DNA from: an uncultured Raoultella sp.
Lineage (GTDB): Bacteria; Pseudomonadota; Gammaproteobacteria; Enterobacterales; Enterobacteriaceae
Direction of reading: 5' to 3'
NCBI GenBank assembly: GCA_900759445.1
Contig: CAAEVH010000006.1
Location: forward strand, 19,532-83,531
Length of the DNA stretch: 64,000 bases
Shown here: piece by piece, positions 41,523-52,632 of the stretch
Numbering within the stretch: the first letter of the stretch is position 1
Layout of the letters: every line of letters begins with the position of its first letter
Program-made: the position numbers and the translations under genes
The notes under the pieces: model-generated
Told to the model about the DNA's origin: nothing
What the model saw: the letters and a program-made list of their open reading frames with translations, nothing else
The model's database searches: none

Positions 41523-43082
41523 TTAATTTTCTGCCAGCCAGCTATCAACCCGGGAACGTACCTGTCCCACTTTGACGTCATAAATAACCTGAACTTCGTT
41601 ACGATTTCGTACGACGCCATTGGCACCGGTACTTTTCAATATGAGATCATCAACCAAATCCATATTTTTAATTACCACCCGCAGGCGAGTGAAACAGTTG
41701 TCGACCGAAATAATATTTTCTTTGCCGCCGAGGCCACTAATAATCTCATCGGTCACCGACTGCGGATTACCGACCTTTTTACGATAATCAGCTTTGCTGT
41801 AGAGCTTCACGTTATCGTCGTCTTCACGGCCCGGCGTTTTTAAATTCAGCTTCACTACCAGGGTGCGGAAAATAACGTAATAAACGGCGAACTGACCGAT
41901 ACCGATAAGAACATACCCAGGCCAGCGCGTTAATGAGACCGGCAGCGGCAGGTTATAAATCAGGAATTCGATAAGCCCGGATGCGCCCCACGGCCGAACG
42001 GTAAAGATGTCACAAATCGCCTGTGACGCGGCGGTCAGGGTGGCGTGAATCACCCAGAGCAGCGGCGACACGAACAGGAAGGTGAACTCAATCGGCTCCG
42101 TAATACCGGTGAGCATTGAGGTAATAATGGCGGGCAGCAGAATCGCTTTAGCCATCATTTTTTTCTCCGGTTTCGCCGTGTGATAAAAGGCCAGCGATGC
42201 GCCAGCGAGGCCGAAAATCGTGGTCATCCCCTGCTGTGAGAAACGGAGCGCATCGTTCATGACCGGGGTCAGATCCGGGTGGCGCATATAGGCGAGGAAA
42301 ATCGCCTGGGTACCGGAAACCACCTGTCCGTCAACGTTTAGCGTACCGCCGATTTGCGTGAGCTGGAACGGCGACCAGACGAAATGGTGCAGGCCGGTGG
42401 GGATAAGGAATTTTTCAAAGAAGCCATAAACGAAAACCCCCGCCACGCCGGCGTTTTTCATAAATCCGGTTAACGCCCCGATACCGTGGGTCATAAACGG
42501 CCAGATCCAGGTGAAGGCGATGGCATAGAAAATCACCACCGGGGTCATGGCTACCAGGGTCAGCTTGGCGCCGCCGTACATTGACAGCGCGCCGGGCAGT
42601 TCGATGTTCGAGACTTTGTTATGCACCCAGGCGATGGTGCAGCCGAGGATAATGCCGAGGAACACCCCCATATCGACGACCACAAAACCGAGCAGTTGCG
42701 TCTGACCGGTGCCGTAGTATTCGCCATTAATTTTTTCGGCGATACCGTGGATATGTTCCAGCCACGAATGGTTAGCGCCCAGAAACATAATAAAACACAT
42801 CACTGAAACCAGGGCGACTTCTGTTTTTTTATCTTTCGCCAGCCCATAACTAATACCGACGCAAAAAAGTAATCCAAGATTGCCAAACAGCGGCCAGAAC
42901 GTATCGCCGAGTAATTGTCCTGACTGATGTAAAAAACTGGTTTCAGAAATTAATGTAGGGTTGGTTAAGACAGAACTGAGTGCCAGAATCAGGCCAATGA
43001 CGGGCAAGAACAGGACTGCACCGATCATTGCTCTGGAGAATTTTTGCATATTCTCCAGAATACGTTGACGTATTGCGGACAT
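41523..43082 (-). CDS. Glucose/maltose-type PTS EIICB
   Basis: Membrane sugar transporter and kinase of the Glc family, 519 residues. EIIC occupies residues 1-400 with about ten membrane segments and contains G-I-T-E-P-I-E-F-T-F-L-F, the family active-site loop. The C-terminal EIIB has N-C-F-T-R-L-R-V with phospho-Cys463. No EIIA domain is present, so EIIA-Glc would phosphorylate it. AAAGGA precedes the ATG. Its nearest functional analogues are MalX and AglA, which carry alpha-glucosides or glucose; together with the GH4 enzyme it suggests uptake of an alpha-linked disaccharide. Confidence 0.92.
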   Translation of the reverse strand: MSAIRQRILENMQKFSRAMIGAVLFLPVIGLILALSSVLTNPTLISETSFLHQSGQLLGDTFWPLFGNLGLLFCVGISYGLAKDKKTEVALVSVMCFIMFLGANHSWLEHIHGIAEKINGEYYGTGQTQLLGFVVVDMGVFLGIILGCTIAWVHNKVSNIELPGALSMYGGAKLTLVAMTPVVIFYAIAFTWIWPFMTHGIGALTGFMKNAGVAGVFVYGFFEKFLIPTGLHHFVWSPFQLTQIGGTLNVDGQVVSGTQAIFLAYMRHPDLTPVMNDALRFSQQGMTTIFGLAGASLAFYHTAKPEKKMMAKAILLPAIITSMLTGITEPIEFTFLFVSPLLWVIHATLTAASQAICDIFTVRPWGASGLIEFLIYNLPLPVSLTRWPGYVLIGIGQFAVYYVIFRTLVVKLNLKTPGREDDDNVKLYSKADYRKKVGNPQSVTDEIISGLGGKENIISVDNCFTRLRVVIKNMDLVDDLILKSTGANGVVRNRNEVQVIYDVKVGQVRSRVDSWLAEN

Positions 43083-43289
43083 AGTCGTTCCTTTATTTTT
43101 ATATTTACATAGGGTTTTTAATTTTTATCTCTACTTCCAGTATTTTGTTTATAGCAATTCCGATCTTTGAAAGAAACAGGTTGCGGGAAATAGGTACAGG
43201 TAGCCGCAAAATGCACACAGGTTTCGCTGACGAGAAAGGCGTGCCCGAGGGAGTGGAAGAGGGATCGATGGACGAAGACCAGAGCGGGA

Positions 43290-43312
43290 CCCTCTCTCCG
43301 GCGGAGAGAGGG
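43290..43312. repeat. Perfect 10-bp GC hairpin downstream of yicH
   Basis: CCCTCTCTCC pairs with GGAGAGAGGG across a 3-base loop, 11 bp after the yicH stop. The same C/T-rich type of stem recurs after zapB (51409-51430), so it may be a dispersed intergenic repeat. Confidence 0.6.
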
Positions 43313-43322
43313 CGGAGGGCGA

Positions 43323-45038
43323 TTACGGTGCTGGCGGGGGAGCGATCGGCTGAGCCGGCTCGCTGTTTAGCTGGCCGTTGCGCATCACTTGCGCAACCTG
43401 CTGTTTCTCCATATTCACCGCGCTGAGCTGGCCGTTAACCGTCGGTTTCAGCGGCGCATCGGCCTGCACGCTGCCGCTGGCGGTCAACTGGAAATTACCG
43501 TCGCCGGAAACCGGCAGGGCGGGCCAGCCCCAGGCCTGCAGAATATTCAGCGGTACGCCGCGACCGTTCAGACTGAGCGTGACCTGGCGCTGGGGAAGCT
43601 GCGAGACGGCCGCCGTGGCCTGCAGGATACCGCGCTCGGTAAAGGCGCTTAGCTCGGTGATGTTGAGCGTTGAGGCATTGGCGTTAAGCTTCAGCGATGG
43701 CCGGCGAACGTCGATGCGATTAAAGGTTGCGGCGGCGGCGTTCAGCGTTGCGCTGCCGCTCCACACGCCCCAGCGATGGTCTTTCACCAGCTGCAGTTCG
43801 CCGCCGTAGCCGTCAAGGGCGGTGATCTGCCATGGGAATGCGGGATCGATATCGATAACCAGATTGCGGCTGGCGCTGAATTTCTTCAGCGTCAGGCTTT
43901 CCAGCCACGTGGGCAGCGACTCCATCCACAGCTGTTTCCAGTTAGCGGGGAGGGTATATTCCAGCCCGGCAAAGGCGGTGTCGTCCAGCACCAGCGCGTT
44001 ACCCGCGCGCAGCCAGTTGCCAGAAGTCCGTACCATCCCGCCTTCCCAGCGTGAGGTGAACTGGCGCAGCGCGATACCCTGTGGTGAAAATTCGGCATTG
44101 GCGATGGGATCAAGCAGATGCAGCGATCCGTTAATAAATTCGCTGGCGTTCATCGACAAGGTGCCGTCATCGCTTTGCCACCCGCCCTGGCTCAGGGTCA
44201 GGTTGCGTAGATTGAGGTCGAGATCGGTCACCGCCCAGTCCGGCCCCTGCAAACGGGCGTCGGTCATGTCGAGACGGCCAATGTGCAGTGAAGGGACGCT
44301 GGTCAGCGGGGTGAAGAATTCTGCCAGCGATTTATCGCTCTGCAGGCGAATTTCGTTGAGCTGCAGATTATCTACCAGCCAGCTGCCGTCGGCGTTGCGT
44401 TTGGCGTTGCCGGTCAGCGTCCCGCGCGCAATATCGGCGCCCAGCGTGGATAACGTTACTTCGCCATTATCAAGGCTTCCCTGGATCAGCACGTTACTGG
44501 CATCCACGCCGTTGAGGGTCAGCGAGCCTGCGCTCATCTGAATCTGTGCCTTTTTACCCAGCACATTGCCCGCTTCCGGCGCCCAGGGGCTGACGCCGCC
44601 GTCAACGCGCTGTGCGCTCAGCGCCCAGCCGGTTTCCGGGCTGTTAAACGCCATATTGCGCAACTGCAGACGGTCGGCGGCAAAGGGTAAAGAAGCGGAG
44701 GAGGGCGAGAGATTTAACGTCCCGTCGCTAAGCACAATCTCGTCGGCGTGCAGCGGATCGCTGAACTGGCGGGTGCTGAAGCCAATATCCACCGCTTTAG
44801 CGACCAGTGTCGGCGGTTTGCCGTCGCGTCCGAAAGTGACATTTTGCAGCTGCAGGTGAAGAGGGGAAGAGAAGCTGTGCTCCATCGCATCGAAGGAAAC
44901 CTGCCAGCCGGTGCCATCGCTCAGCCAGGCGCTGGCCTGACGTGAACCCCAGTGGGTCTGGAGCAGGAAATAGAGGGCAATCACCACCACCAGTAGGGCG
45001 ATCGCGAGCCACAAAATCAGCTTTCCAATAAATTTCAT
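43323..45038 (-). CDS. yicH: AsmA-family protein YicH
   Basis: Inner-membrane-anchored periplasmic protein of the AsmA/TamB-like group, 571 residues (E. coli YicH 569). One N-terminal membrane helix (residues 4-24) is followed by a long periplasmic region of repeated beta strands, interpreted in this family as a lipid-carrying groove. The last 15 residues are Pro/Ala-rich (Q-P-I-A-P-P-P-A-P). ATG 45038 begins M-K-F-I-G-K-L-I-L-W; earlier codons in frame lie in the leader. It follows xanP on the same strand with REP-like DNA between. Its role in phospholipid transport is inferred from the family. Confidence 0.9.
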   Translation of the reverse strand: MKFIGKLILWLAIALLVVVIALYFLLQTHWGSRQASAWLSDGTGWQVSFDAMEHSFSSPLHLQLQNVTFGRDGKPPTLVAKAVDIGFSTRQFSDPLHADEIVLSDGTLNLSPSSASLPFAADRLQLRNMAFNSPETGWALSAQRVDGGVSPWAPEAGNVLGKKAQIQMSAGSLTLNGVDASNVLIQGSLDNGEVTLSTLGADIARGTLTGNAKRNADGSWLVDNLQLNEIRLQSDKSLAEFFTPLTSVPSLHIGRLDMTDARLQGPDWAVTDLDLNLRNLTLSQGGWQSDDGTLSMNASEFINGSLHLLDPIANAEFSPQGIALRQFTSRWEGGMVRTSGNWLRAGNALVLDDTAFAGLEYTLPANWKQLWMESLPTWLESLTLKKFSASRNLVIDIDPAFPWQITALDGYGGELQLVKDHRWGVWSGSATLNAAAATFNRIDVRRPSLKLNANASTLNITELSAFTERGILQATAAVSQLPQRQVTLSLNGRGVPLNILQAWGWPALPVSGDGNFQLTASGSVQADAPLKPTVNGQLSAVNMEKQQVAQVMRNGQLNSEPAQPIAPPPAP

Positions 45039-45157
45039 GATCTTCCATCCTGAGAAGTGCACATAGGGCTGTTATGCACGATTTATGCGCAATCCTCAAG
45101 ACAGGAGTTGTTTATTTGAATGACAGAGTGATGGGAGATACGTTTTATTCAGGCATA

Positions 45158-45232
45158 CCCGGAGGGCGGTGTGAAGGCCTCATCCGGGATATTCCGCCGT
45201 TATCCCCGCCAGGCAATGCGCCATCGGGGATA
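45158..45232. repeat. REP-like hairpin pair between xanP and yicH
   Basis: CCCGGA/TCCGGG stems at 45158-45188 and perfect 8-bp TATCCCCG/CGGGGATA arms at 45201-45232. It is an intergenic, GC-rich element just after the xanP stop, consistent with a BIME that also ends xanP transcription. Confidence 0.7.
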
Positions 45233-45237
45233 CGGGT

Positions 45238-46629
45238 TTAATTCTTCTCTGGCGGGAACACTAAATTCAGCACAATGGCGGTGATACCCCCGGCAGCGAT
45301 GCCAGAGGAGAGCAGGTTCTTCAGCCAGTCAGGGGCGAACTGCAGAATCAGCGGCTGCTGGGAAACGCCGAGGCCCACTGCCAGCGACAGGGCGATAATC
45401 AGAATCGCGCGGCGGTTGAGCGGTTCGCGGGAGACGATGCGCACCCCGGAAGCGGCGATAGTACCGAACATCACCAGCGTTGCGCCGCCGAGGACCGGCT
45501 CCGGAATATGCTGGACAAAGCCGCTGACTGCCGGGAACAGGCCCAGTACGATCAGCATCAGCGCCACCACGAAGCCGACATAGCGGCTGGCGACGCCGGT
45601 CAACTGAATCACGCCGTTATTCTGGCCGAAGCAGGAGTTCGGGAAGGTATTAAAGACGGCGGAGACAAAGGAGTTCAGGCCGTTAGCCAGCACGCCGCCT
45701 TTCAGGCGCTTCATATACAGCGGACCGGAGACCGGCTGCTCCGACACGTCAGAGGTGGCGGTGATATCGCCGATGGTTTCCAGAGAGGTGATCATAAACA
45801 CCAGCATCAGCGGCAGCAGCAGGCTCCAGTCGATGCCAAGGCCGTAGTAGAGCGGGGTCGGGACCGTAATCAGGCTATCGTTGGCAGGCGCGGTATTTGC
45901 CGGCAGCATATCCAGCAGCCAGGCCGCCAGGTAACCCGCCGCCATGGCGATAACCAGCGACGCGATGCGCAGATACGGGTTGCGCTGGCGGTTAAGAATA
46001 ATGATCAGCGCCAGGACGATGCCCGCCAGCAGCAGGTTTTTCGGCGCGCCGAAGGTATGGTCGGCCATCGCCGCATAGCCGCCGCCGATGGAGGTCAGCC
46101 CGACCTGAATCAGCGACAGGCCGATAATCATCACCACCACCCCGGAGACCAGCGGGGTAATCACCCGCCGCGCCAGGTGCAGAACGCGCGAGATGACCAT
46201 TTCCGTGCAGCTGGCCAGCATCAGGGTGCCGAACAGCGCGGCCATCATCGTCGGCACGTCGGCGCCGCCGGTTTTCAGCGCGGTGCCGCCCATAATCAGC
46301 GGGGCGACGAAGTTAAAGCTGGTGCCCTGAATAGAGAGCAGGCCGGAACCGACGGGTCCCCAGGCTTTAATCTGAATGATGGATGCCACGCCGGAAGCGA
46401 ACAGCGACATACTAATGATGTGTTGCGTGTCCTGAGCCGGGAGGCCCAGCGCCTGACAGATTAACAACGCCGGCGTGATGACCGCGACAAACATCGCCAG
46501 CAGATGCTGAAAGGCGGCGAACAGGGTTTGCGGCAGCGGCGGGCGGTCTTCGAGGCGGTAGATTAATTCGCTGGTTGTTTTATGCGCAACCGGTTGCGCA
46601 GCTTCTGACTCGGCGGTGTTAACGGACAT
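45238..46629 (-). CDS. xanP: Xanthine permease
   Basis: Proton-coupled xanthine importer of the NCS2/NAT family, inner membrane, 463 residues, the same length as E. coli XanP (formerly YicE). About 14 membrane segments. The NAT signature [14 protein letters not shown] is at about residue 325, and the E-T-I-G-D loop near 275 supplies the conserved acidic residue. ATG 46629 begins M-S-V-N-T-A-E-S; an upstream frame extension was not used. A PurR box lies 53 bp upstream, so purine repression is expected. Confidence 0.95.
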   Translation of the reverse strand: MSVNTAESEAAQPVAHKTTSELIYRLEDRPPLPQTLFAAFQHLLAMFVAVITPALLICQALGLPAQDTQHIISMSLFASGVASIIQIKAWGPVGSGLLSIQGTSFNFVAPLIMGGTALKTGGADVPTMMAALFGTLMLASCTEMVISRVLHLARRVITPLVSGVVVMIIGLSLIQVGLTSIGGGYAAMADHTFGAPKNLLLAGIVLALIIILNRQRNPYLRIASLVIAMAAGYLAAWLLDMLPANTAPANDSLITVPTPLYYGLGIDWSLLLPLMLVFMITSLETIGDITATSDVSEQPVSGPLYMKRLKGGVLANGLNSFVSAVFNTFPNSCFGQNNGVIQLTGVASRYVGFVVALMLIVLGLFPAVSGFVQHIPEPVLGGATLVMFGTIAASGVRIVSREPLNRRAILIIALSLAVGLGVSQQPLILQFAPDWLKNLLSSGIAAGGITAIVLNLVFPPEKN

Positions 46630-46681
46630 CACAAACAATCCCAAGGTGGCAAAGCGGGAATTTTATCGGACTGTAGTACAA

Positions 46682-46697
46682 AAGCAAACGTTTGCCA
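46682..46697. promoter_or_regulatory. PurR box upstream of xanP
   Basis: AAGCAAACGTTTGCCA matches the PurR consensus ACGCAAACGTTTNCGT at nearly all positions, including the central CAAACGTTTG. It sits in the xanP promoter region, facing the divergent gltS, and fits purine control of a purine permease. Confidence 0.75.
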
Positions 46698-46915
46698 GCG
46701 TTTGCTGAGAAATATTTATACAACTCAGCGGGGTCGGTTATTAATTAACATTTTGTATGCTTGATCGCATCAATATCAAAACAAAATATCTTTTCCTGTC
46801 ATTTTTTGCGCGGTTCTGCTTAAAATCCCCCTCCGATTCCTCAAGATGAGAAGTAATCGACACCGGGAATACCGACGCGTGTGAATGGATCATGCGCCTT
46901 TAAGGAGCTCTTTTT

Positions 46916-48118
46916 ATGTTTCATCTCGATACCTTATCGACGCTCGTTGCCGCAACATTGGTGCTGCTGTTGGGCAGACAACTCGTGCAGAATGTCCCCT
47001 TCCTGAAAAAATACACAATCCCTGAACCCGTCGCGGGCGGCCTGCTGGTGGCGCTGGCGCTGCTGGTGCTGAAAAAGAGCATGGGTTGGGAAATTGACTT
47101 TGATATGAGCCTGAAAGACCCGCTGATGATGGCGTTCTTTGCGACTATCGGTCTGAACGCTAACCTCTCCAGCCTGCGGGCCGGCGGCAAAGTGGTGGGC
47201 ACCTTCCTGATTGTGGTGGTGGGACTGTTGCTGCTGCAAAACGCCCTCGGCATCGGGATGGCGAAGCTGTTAGGGCTGGACCCGCTGATGGGTCTGCTGG
47301 CAGGCTCAATTACCCTGTCTGGCGGCCATGGCACCGGCGCGGCGTGGAGTAAGCTGTTTGTTGAACGCTACGGCTTTGCCAACGCGACCGAAGTCGCAAT
47401 GGCGTGCGCCACCTTTGGTCTGGTGTTGGGTGGTTTGATTGGCGGCCCGGTGGCGCGCTATCTGGTTAAACACTCTTCTTCACCTGACGGAACGCCGGAT
47501 GATCAGCTGGCGCCTACCGCCTTTGAAAAACCGGATATGGGCCGCATGATCACCTCGCTGGTGCTGATTGAGAGCATCGCCTTAATTGCCATCTGCCTGA
47601 CGGTAGGGAGGGTGGTTGCGCAACTGCTGACCGGCACCGTCTTTGAACTGCCCACTTTTGTCTGCGTACTGTTTATCGGGGTGATCCTCAGCAACGGTCT
47701 GTCGCTGTTAGGTTTCTATCGCGTGTTTGAGCGTGCGGTATCGGTGCTGGGCAACGTTAGCCTGTCGCTGTTCCTTGCCATGGCCCTGATGAGCCTGAAG
47801 CTGTGGGAACTGGCTTCGCTGGCGCTGCCGATGCTGGCGATCCTCGCGGTCCAGACGGTGGCGATGGCGCTGTATGCCGTCTTCGTGACCTATCGTATGA
47901 TGGGGAAAAACTATGACGCCGCCGTGCTGGCGGCCGGGCACTGTGGTTTTGGTCTCGGGGCGACGCCGACGGCGATTGCCAATATGCAGGCAATCACCGA
48001 CCGCTTTGGCCCGTCTCATATGGCGTTCCTGGTGGTGCCGATGGTCGGCGCGTTCTTTATTGATATCGTGAATGCGCTGGTGATTAAGCTGTATCTGCTG
48101 CTGCCGATATTTGGCTGA
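46916..48118 (+). CDS. gltS: Sodium/glutamate symporter
   Basis: Na+-dependent L- and D-glutamate importer, inner membrane, 400 residues (E. coli 401). It has two inverted repeats of about five membrane segments each with the re-entrant loop S-G-G-H-G-T-G-A-A-W near residue 140 and its partner G-H-C-G-F-G-L-G-A-T-P near residue 340. AAGGAG precedes the ATG. In E. coli its 3' end faces recG; here it faces glpK, and recG is 10.8 kb away. Confidence 0.95.
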   Translation: MFHLDTLSTLVAATLVLLLGRQLVQNVPFLKKYTIPEPVAGGLLVALALLVLKKSMGWEIDFDMSLKDPLMMAFFATIGLNANLSSLRAGGKVVGTFLIVVVGLLLLQNALGIGMAKLLGLDPLMGLLAGSITLSGGHGTGAAWSKLFVERYGFANATEVAMACATFGLVLGGLIGGPVARYLVKHSSSPDGTPDDQLAPTAFEKPDMGRMITSLVLIESIALIAICLTVGRVVAQLLTGTVFELPTFVCVLFIGVILSNGLSLLGFYRVFERAVSVLGNVSLSLFLAMALMSLKLWELASLALPMLAILAVQTVAMALYAVFVTYRMMGKNYDAAVLAAGHCGFGLGATPTAIANMQAITDRFGPSHMAFLVVPMVGAFFIDIVNALVIKLYLLLPIFG

Positions 48119-48124
48119 TGAGTG

Positions 48125-48202
48125 GCCCGGTGGCGGCTTGCGCCTTACCGTGCCTACAAAATCCTGACTCTGTAGGCACGGTAAGCGTAGCGTCACCGGG
48201 GC
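48125..48202. repeat. Long hairpin at the gltS/glpK junction
   Basis: Perfect 15-bp arms (48144-48158 and 48171-48185) with a 12-base loop, extended by imperfect GCCCGGTG/CACCGGGGC outer arms. It lies between convergent gltS and glpK and probably ends both transcripts. It also marks one breakpoint of the rearranged glp block, so it may be a recombination substrate. Confidence 0.75.
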
Positions 48203-48218
48203 AGTCCTGTGGTCGCGG

Positions 48219-49745
<1,527 letters not shown>

Positions 49746-50591
49746 TTACAGCGAAGCGTTGTGTTGCGTAGTCGAGGTGCTCTCTTTCTCTTCCTCGACG
49801 CAGGTGTCGCAAGGCAGGTGGCGGCCGATCAACTTACGATAGCTGAACGCGCCCAGCGCGGCGCCCACCACCGGTGCGCACAGCGGCACCAGGAAATAAG
49901 GAATATCTTTACCGCCGGTGAAGGCGACGTCGCCCCAGCCGGCAAGCCAGGCAAACGTTTTTGGTCCGAGGTCGCGGGCCGGGTTCATGGCAAATCCGGT
50001 CAGCGGTCCCATGGATGCGCCGATAACCGCAATCAACAGGCCGATTAGTAGCGGCGCCAGCGGACCACGCGGAATCCCATTGCCGTCATCAGTCAGTGCC
50101 AGGATAACGCCCATCAGGATAGCGGTAATCACCATTTCTACCGCGAAAGCCTGCACAAAATTGATGTGTGGGTTCGGGTAAGTGGAGAAAATACCGGCCA
50201 GCTCAAGACTTTCGACGCTACCGCGCACCATATTGTGGCTGTGTTCGAAATCGAAGAAAAGATTGTAGTAAAGCCCGTAAACTAACGCCGCGGCGCAAAA
50301 GGCGCCTGCGAATTGAGAAATGATAAAAGGAACAACTTTACGCCCGTCGAAGCAGGCAAACAGCCACAATGCGATAGTGACCGCCGGGTTAAGGTGCGCA
50401 CCGGATACGCCCGCGGTCAGGTAGATAGCCATGGCCACCCCCAGACCCCAGATGATGCTGATTTCCCACTGACCGAAGCTGGCTCCCGCAACTTTGAGCG
50501 CCGCGACGCACCCAACGCCGAAAAAGATCAACAACCCGGTACCGAGGAACTCTGCGATGCACTGGCCTTTTAATGTTGATGTTTGGCTCAT
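49746..50591 (-). CDS. glpF: Glycerol facilitator
   Basis: Aquaglyceroporin, inner membrane, 281 residues as in E. coli. The two half-helix motifs are H-L-N-P-A-V-T-I and A-M-N-P-A-R-D-L-G, the latter with the selectivity Arg. Six membrane segments; the C-terminal tail is rich in Glu, Ser and Thr. ATG 50591 begins M-S-Q-T-S-T-L-K-G; the much longer upstream open frame lies in the regulatory region and is not translated. It is the first gene of glpFK, with GlpR- and CRP-like sites upstream. Confidence 0.96.
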   Translation of the reverse strand: MSQTSTLKGQCIAEFLGTGLLIFFGVGCVAALKVAGASFGQWEISIIWGLGVAMAIYLTAGVSGAHLNPAVTIALWLFACFDGRKVVPFIISQFAGAFCAAALVYGLYYNLFFDFEHSHNMVRGSVESLELAGIFSTYPNPHINFVQAFAVEMVITAILMGVILALTDDGNGIPRGPLAPLLIGLLIAVIGASMGPLTGFAMNPARDLGPKTFAWLAGWGDVAFTGGKDIPYFLVPLCAPVVGAALGAFSYRKLIGRHLPCDTCVEEEKESTSTTQHNASL

Positions 50592-51148
50592 ATCGAATCC
50601 TGAAGCGAAGTGGTGATTATTGTATGTATGAAGGTCATAGACGACCACGCTGCCTTGTAGGCATAGTGTTAATTTATCGTTAACGAACAAAAACGAGAAA
50701 TATCGAAATATAAATGTGTGTGCTGCGTCAAGAAAATGAGCGTTTTCGCGCCATAAACGCGTGTTGTGACACATTTGCCCTGCTTTTCCGGCGGATTTTG
50801 TTAACCCATTGATTAACAATTGCAGGATAACTTCCACAGAAACGCGCCGAATGCGCCAGGTAAAGACTGAAAAGTGTTGCAAACCGCAATCTGCGCGGGT
50901 TGTCGCTGGACAGGGAAGGCGGGGATTCATACAATCGACTGCATGACCACTGTAGTGCGCTTATTTTCGTTAAGGCGTCACCGCGTAGGTACACAACATC
51001 ATTCGGGATGTGTCAAAACGGCAAGCGAATGAATCCTCGCCGCTTACTTCGGTAAGTGTTCGGGAAGCACCCGCTAACGCAGAAGCAGCTTGAAGGACGA
51101 CGTGTACGGGATAGTACTCTATCAACGCCTTGCAAGTTCAGGAGAGGT
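50592..51148. promoter_or_regulatory. Divergent glpFK / zapB regulatory region
   Basis: 557 bp without a gene. GlpR-like sites are seen as ATTTATCGTTAACGAACAAA (50672-50691) and AATGAGCGTTTTCGCGCCAT (50735-50754), both close to the WATGTTCGWTNNCGAACATW pattern. A CRP-like TGTGT-N6-TCAAG lies at 50717-50732 between them, and another TGTGA is at 50765. This fits repression by GlpR and activation by CRP as for E. coli glpFK. The right part holds the zapB promoter and leader. All were matched by eye. Confidence 0.55.
51041..51058 (+). other. TTCG-tetraloop hairpin in the zapB leader
   Basis: CGCTTAC-TTCG-GTAAGTG forms a 7-bp stem (one G-U pair) capped by the very stable UUCG loop, 91 bp before the zapB start. 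It is probably a structured element of the 5' untranslated RNA. Confidence 0.4.
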
Positions 51149-51394
51149 ATGACGATGTCATTAGAAGTGTTTGAGAAATTAGAATCAAAAGTACAGCAGG
51201 CGATTGATACCATCACTCTGTTGCAGATGGAAATCGAAGAGCTGAAAGAAAAAAACAACACGCTGGCGCAGGAAGTTCAGGGCGCACAGCACGGCCGTGA
51301 AGAGCTGGAGCGTGAAAACGGTCAGCTGAGAGAACAGCTGCAGGGCTGGCAGGATCGTCTGCAGGCGCTGCTGGGTCGCATGGAAGAAGTGTAA
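51149..51394 (+). CDS. zapB: Cell division coiled-coil protein ZapB
   Basis: Small cytoplasmic coiled-coil protein that joins the Z-ring through ZapA and helps place FtsZ. 81 residues as in E. coli, almost entirely heptad repeats ([25 protein letters not shown]) ending G-R-M-E-E-V. GGAGAGG lies five bases before ATG 51149. In E. coli the next gene beyond is rraA; here it is sbp, in the same direction, after a C/T-rich hairpin. Confidence 0.96.
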   Translation: MTMSLEVFEKLESKVQQAIDTITLLQMEIEELKEKNNTLAQEVQGAQHGREELERENGQLREQLQGWQDRLQALLGRMEEV

Positions 51395-51408
51395 CCCTCT
51401 CGCCCTCA

Positions 51409-51430
51409 CCCTCTCCTCTCCTGGAGAGGG
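51409..51430. repeat. GC hairpin at the zapB/sbp junction
   Basis: CCCTCTCC and GGAGAGGG arms with a 6-base loop, 15 bp after the zapB stop. It belongs to the same type as 43290-43312, and marks the zapB-sbp join that is absent in the E. coli gene order. Confidence 0.6.
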
Positions 51431-51554
51431 TAAGCATTCCCCTCCGCTTTACATATACTCGCAAGTTATAGCCAATCTTTTTTTATTCTTTAATCATTGT
51501 TTCGCTTTCTGGCACGCTTAACTCATCACAACACGACATAAAGAGAGCGGTGCG

Positions 51555-52544
51555 ATGAACAAGTGGGGCGTTGGGTTAACTCTGTTGCTGGCATCCGCCA
51601 GCGTTCTGGCCAAAGACATTCAGTTATTAAACGTATCTTATGATCCAACGCGCGAGCTGTACGAACAGTACAACAAGGCATTCAGCGCGCACTGGAAACA
51701 AGAAACCGGCGACAATGTGGTGATTCGCCAGTCGCATGGCGGCTCCGGCAAACAGGCGACGTCGGTGATCAATGGTATCGAAGCCGATGTCGTGACGCTG
51801 GCGCTGGCCTACGATGTTGATGCGATCGCTGAACGCGGCCGTATCGATAAAAACTGGCTGAAACGTCTGCCGGATAACTCCGCGCCGTATACCTCCACCA
51901 TCGTGTTCCTGGTGCGTAAAGGCAACCCAAAACAGATTCATGACTGGAACGACCTGATTAAACCGGGTGTGTCGGTGATTACGCCAAACCCGAAAAGCTC
52001 CGGCGGCGCACGCTGGAACTACCTGGCCGCCTGGGGCTATGCCCTGCACCAGAATCACGGCGACCAGGCAAAAGCCCAGGAGTTTGTGAAGGCGCTGTAT
52101 AAGAACGTCGAAGTGCTGGATTCCGGCGCGCGCGGTTCGACCAATACTTTTGTTGAACGCGGGATCGGCGATGTGCTGATTGCGTGGGAGAACGAAGCGC
52201 TGCTGGCGGCGAACGAGCTGGGCAAAGATAAGTTTGAAATTGTGACTCCGAGCGAATCGATTCTTGCTGAACCGACCGTCTCCGTGGTTGATAAAGTGGT
52301 CGATAAAAAAGGCACCCGCCAGGTGGCTGAAGCTTACCTGAAGTATCTCTACTCGCCGGAAGGCCAGGAGATTGCGGCGAAGAACTTCTACCGCCCACGT
52401 GACCCGGCAGTGGCGAAGAAATATGCCGATGAGTTCCCGAAACTGAAGCTGTTTACCATCGACCAGGAGTTTGGTGGCTGGACTAAGGCCCAGAAAGAGC
52501 ACTTCTCAAACGGCGGCACTTTCGATCAAATCAGTCAGCGTTAA
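51555..52544 (+). CDS. sbp: Periplasmic sulfate-binding protein
   Basis: Substrate-binding protein of the sulfate/thiosulfate ABC transporter, periplasm, 329 residues as in E. coli. The signal peptide [19 protein letters not shown] is followed by K-D-I. Binding-loop motifs S-H-G-G-S-G-K-Q-A and R-W-N-Y-L-A-A-W are intact. AGAGAG precedes the ATG. The AT-rich 120 bp upstream are where CysB would be expected to act. A terminator follows. Normally the partner transporter CysTWA is encoded elsewhere. Confidence 0.96.
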   Translation: MNKWGVGLTLLLASASVLAKDIQLLNVSYDPTRELYEQYNKAFSAHWKQETGDNVVIRQSHGGSGKQATSVINGIEADVVTLALAYDVDAIAERGRIDKNWLKRLPDNSAPYTSTIVFLVRKGNPKQIHDWNDLIKPGVSVITPNPKSSGGARWNYLAAWGYALHQNHGDQAKAQEFVKALYKNVEVLDSGARGSTNTFVERGIGDVLIAWENEALLAANELGKDKFEIVTPSESILAEPTVSVVDKVVDKKGTRQVAEAYLKYLYSPEGQEIAAKNFYRPRDPAVAKKYADEFPKLKLFTIDQEFGGWTKAQKEHFSNGGTFDQISQR

Positions 52545-52553
52545 TCGTTCCGA

Positions 52554-52581
52554 ACGCCCGGTTAAATAGCCGGGCGTTTTT
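52554..52581 (+). terminator. Rho-independent terminator of sbp
   Basis: ACGCCCGG/CCGGGCGT stem (52554-52561 with 52570-52577), 8-base loop, then a T-run. It starts ten bases after the stop. Confidence 0.88.
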
Positions 52582-52632
52582 ATTTAGTCATCAAACTACG
52601 CTACTCTTCCGTTTCTGGCTGGACAGGAAAAG

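Noticed and set aside
45508..46464. 318-codon open frame opposite xanP
   Set aside because: His/Gln/Arg-rich antisense shadow of a membrane protein gene.
50592..50930. N-terminal extension of glpF
   Set aside because: It runs through the GlpR/CRP region; the E. coli-like start at 50591 fits fully.
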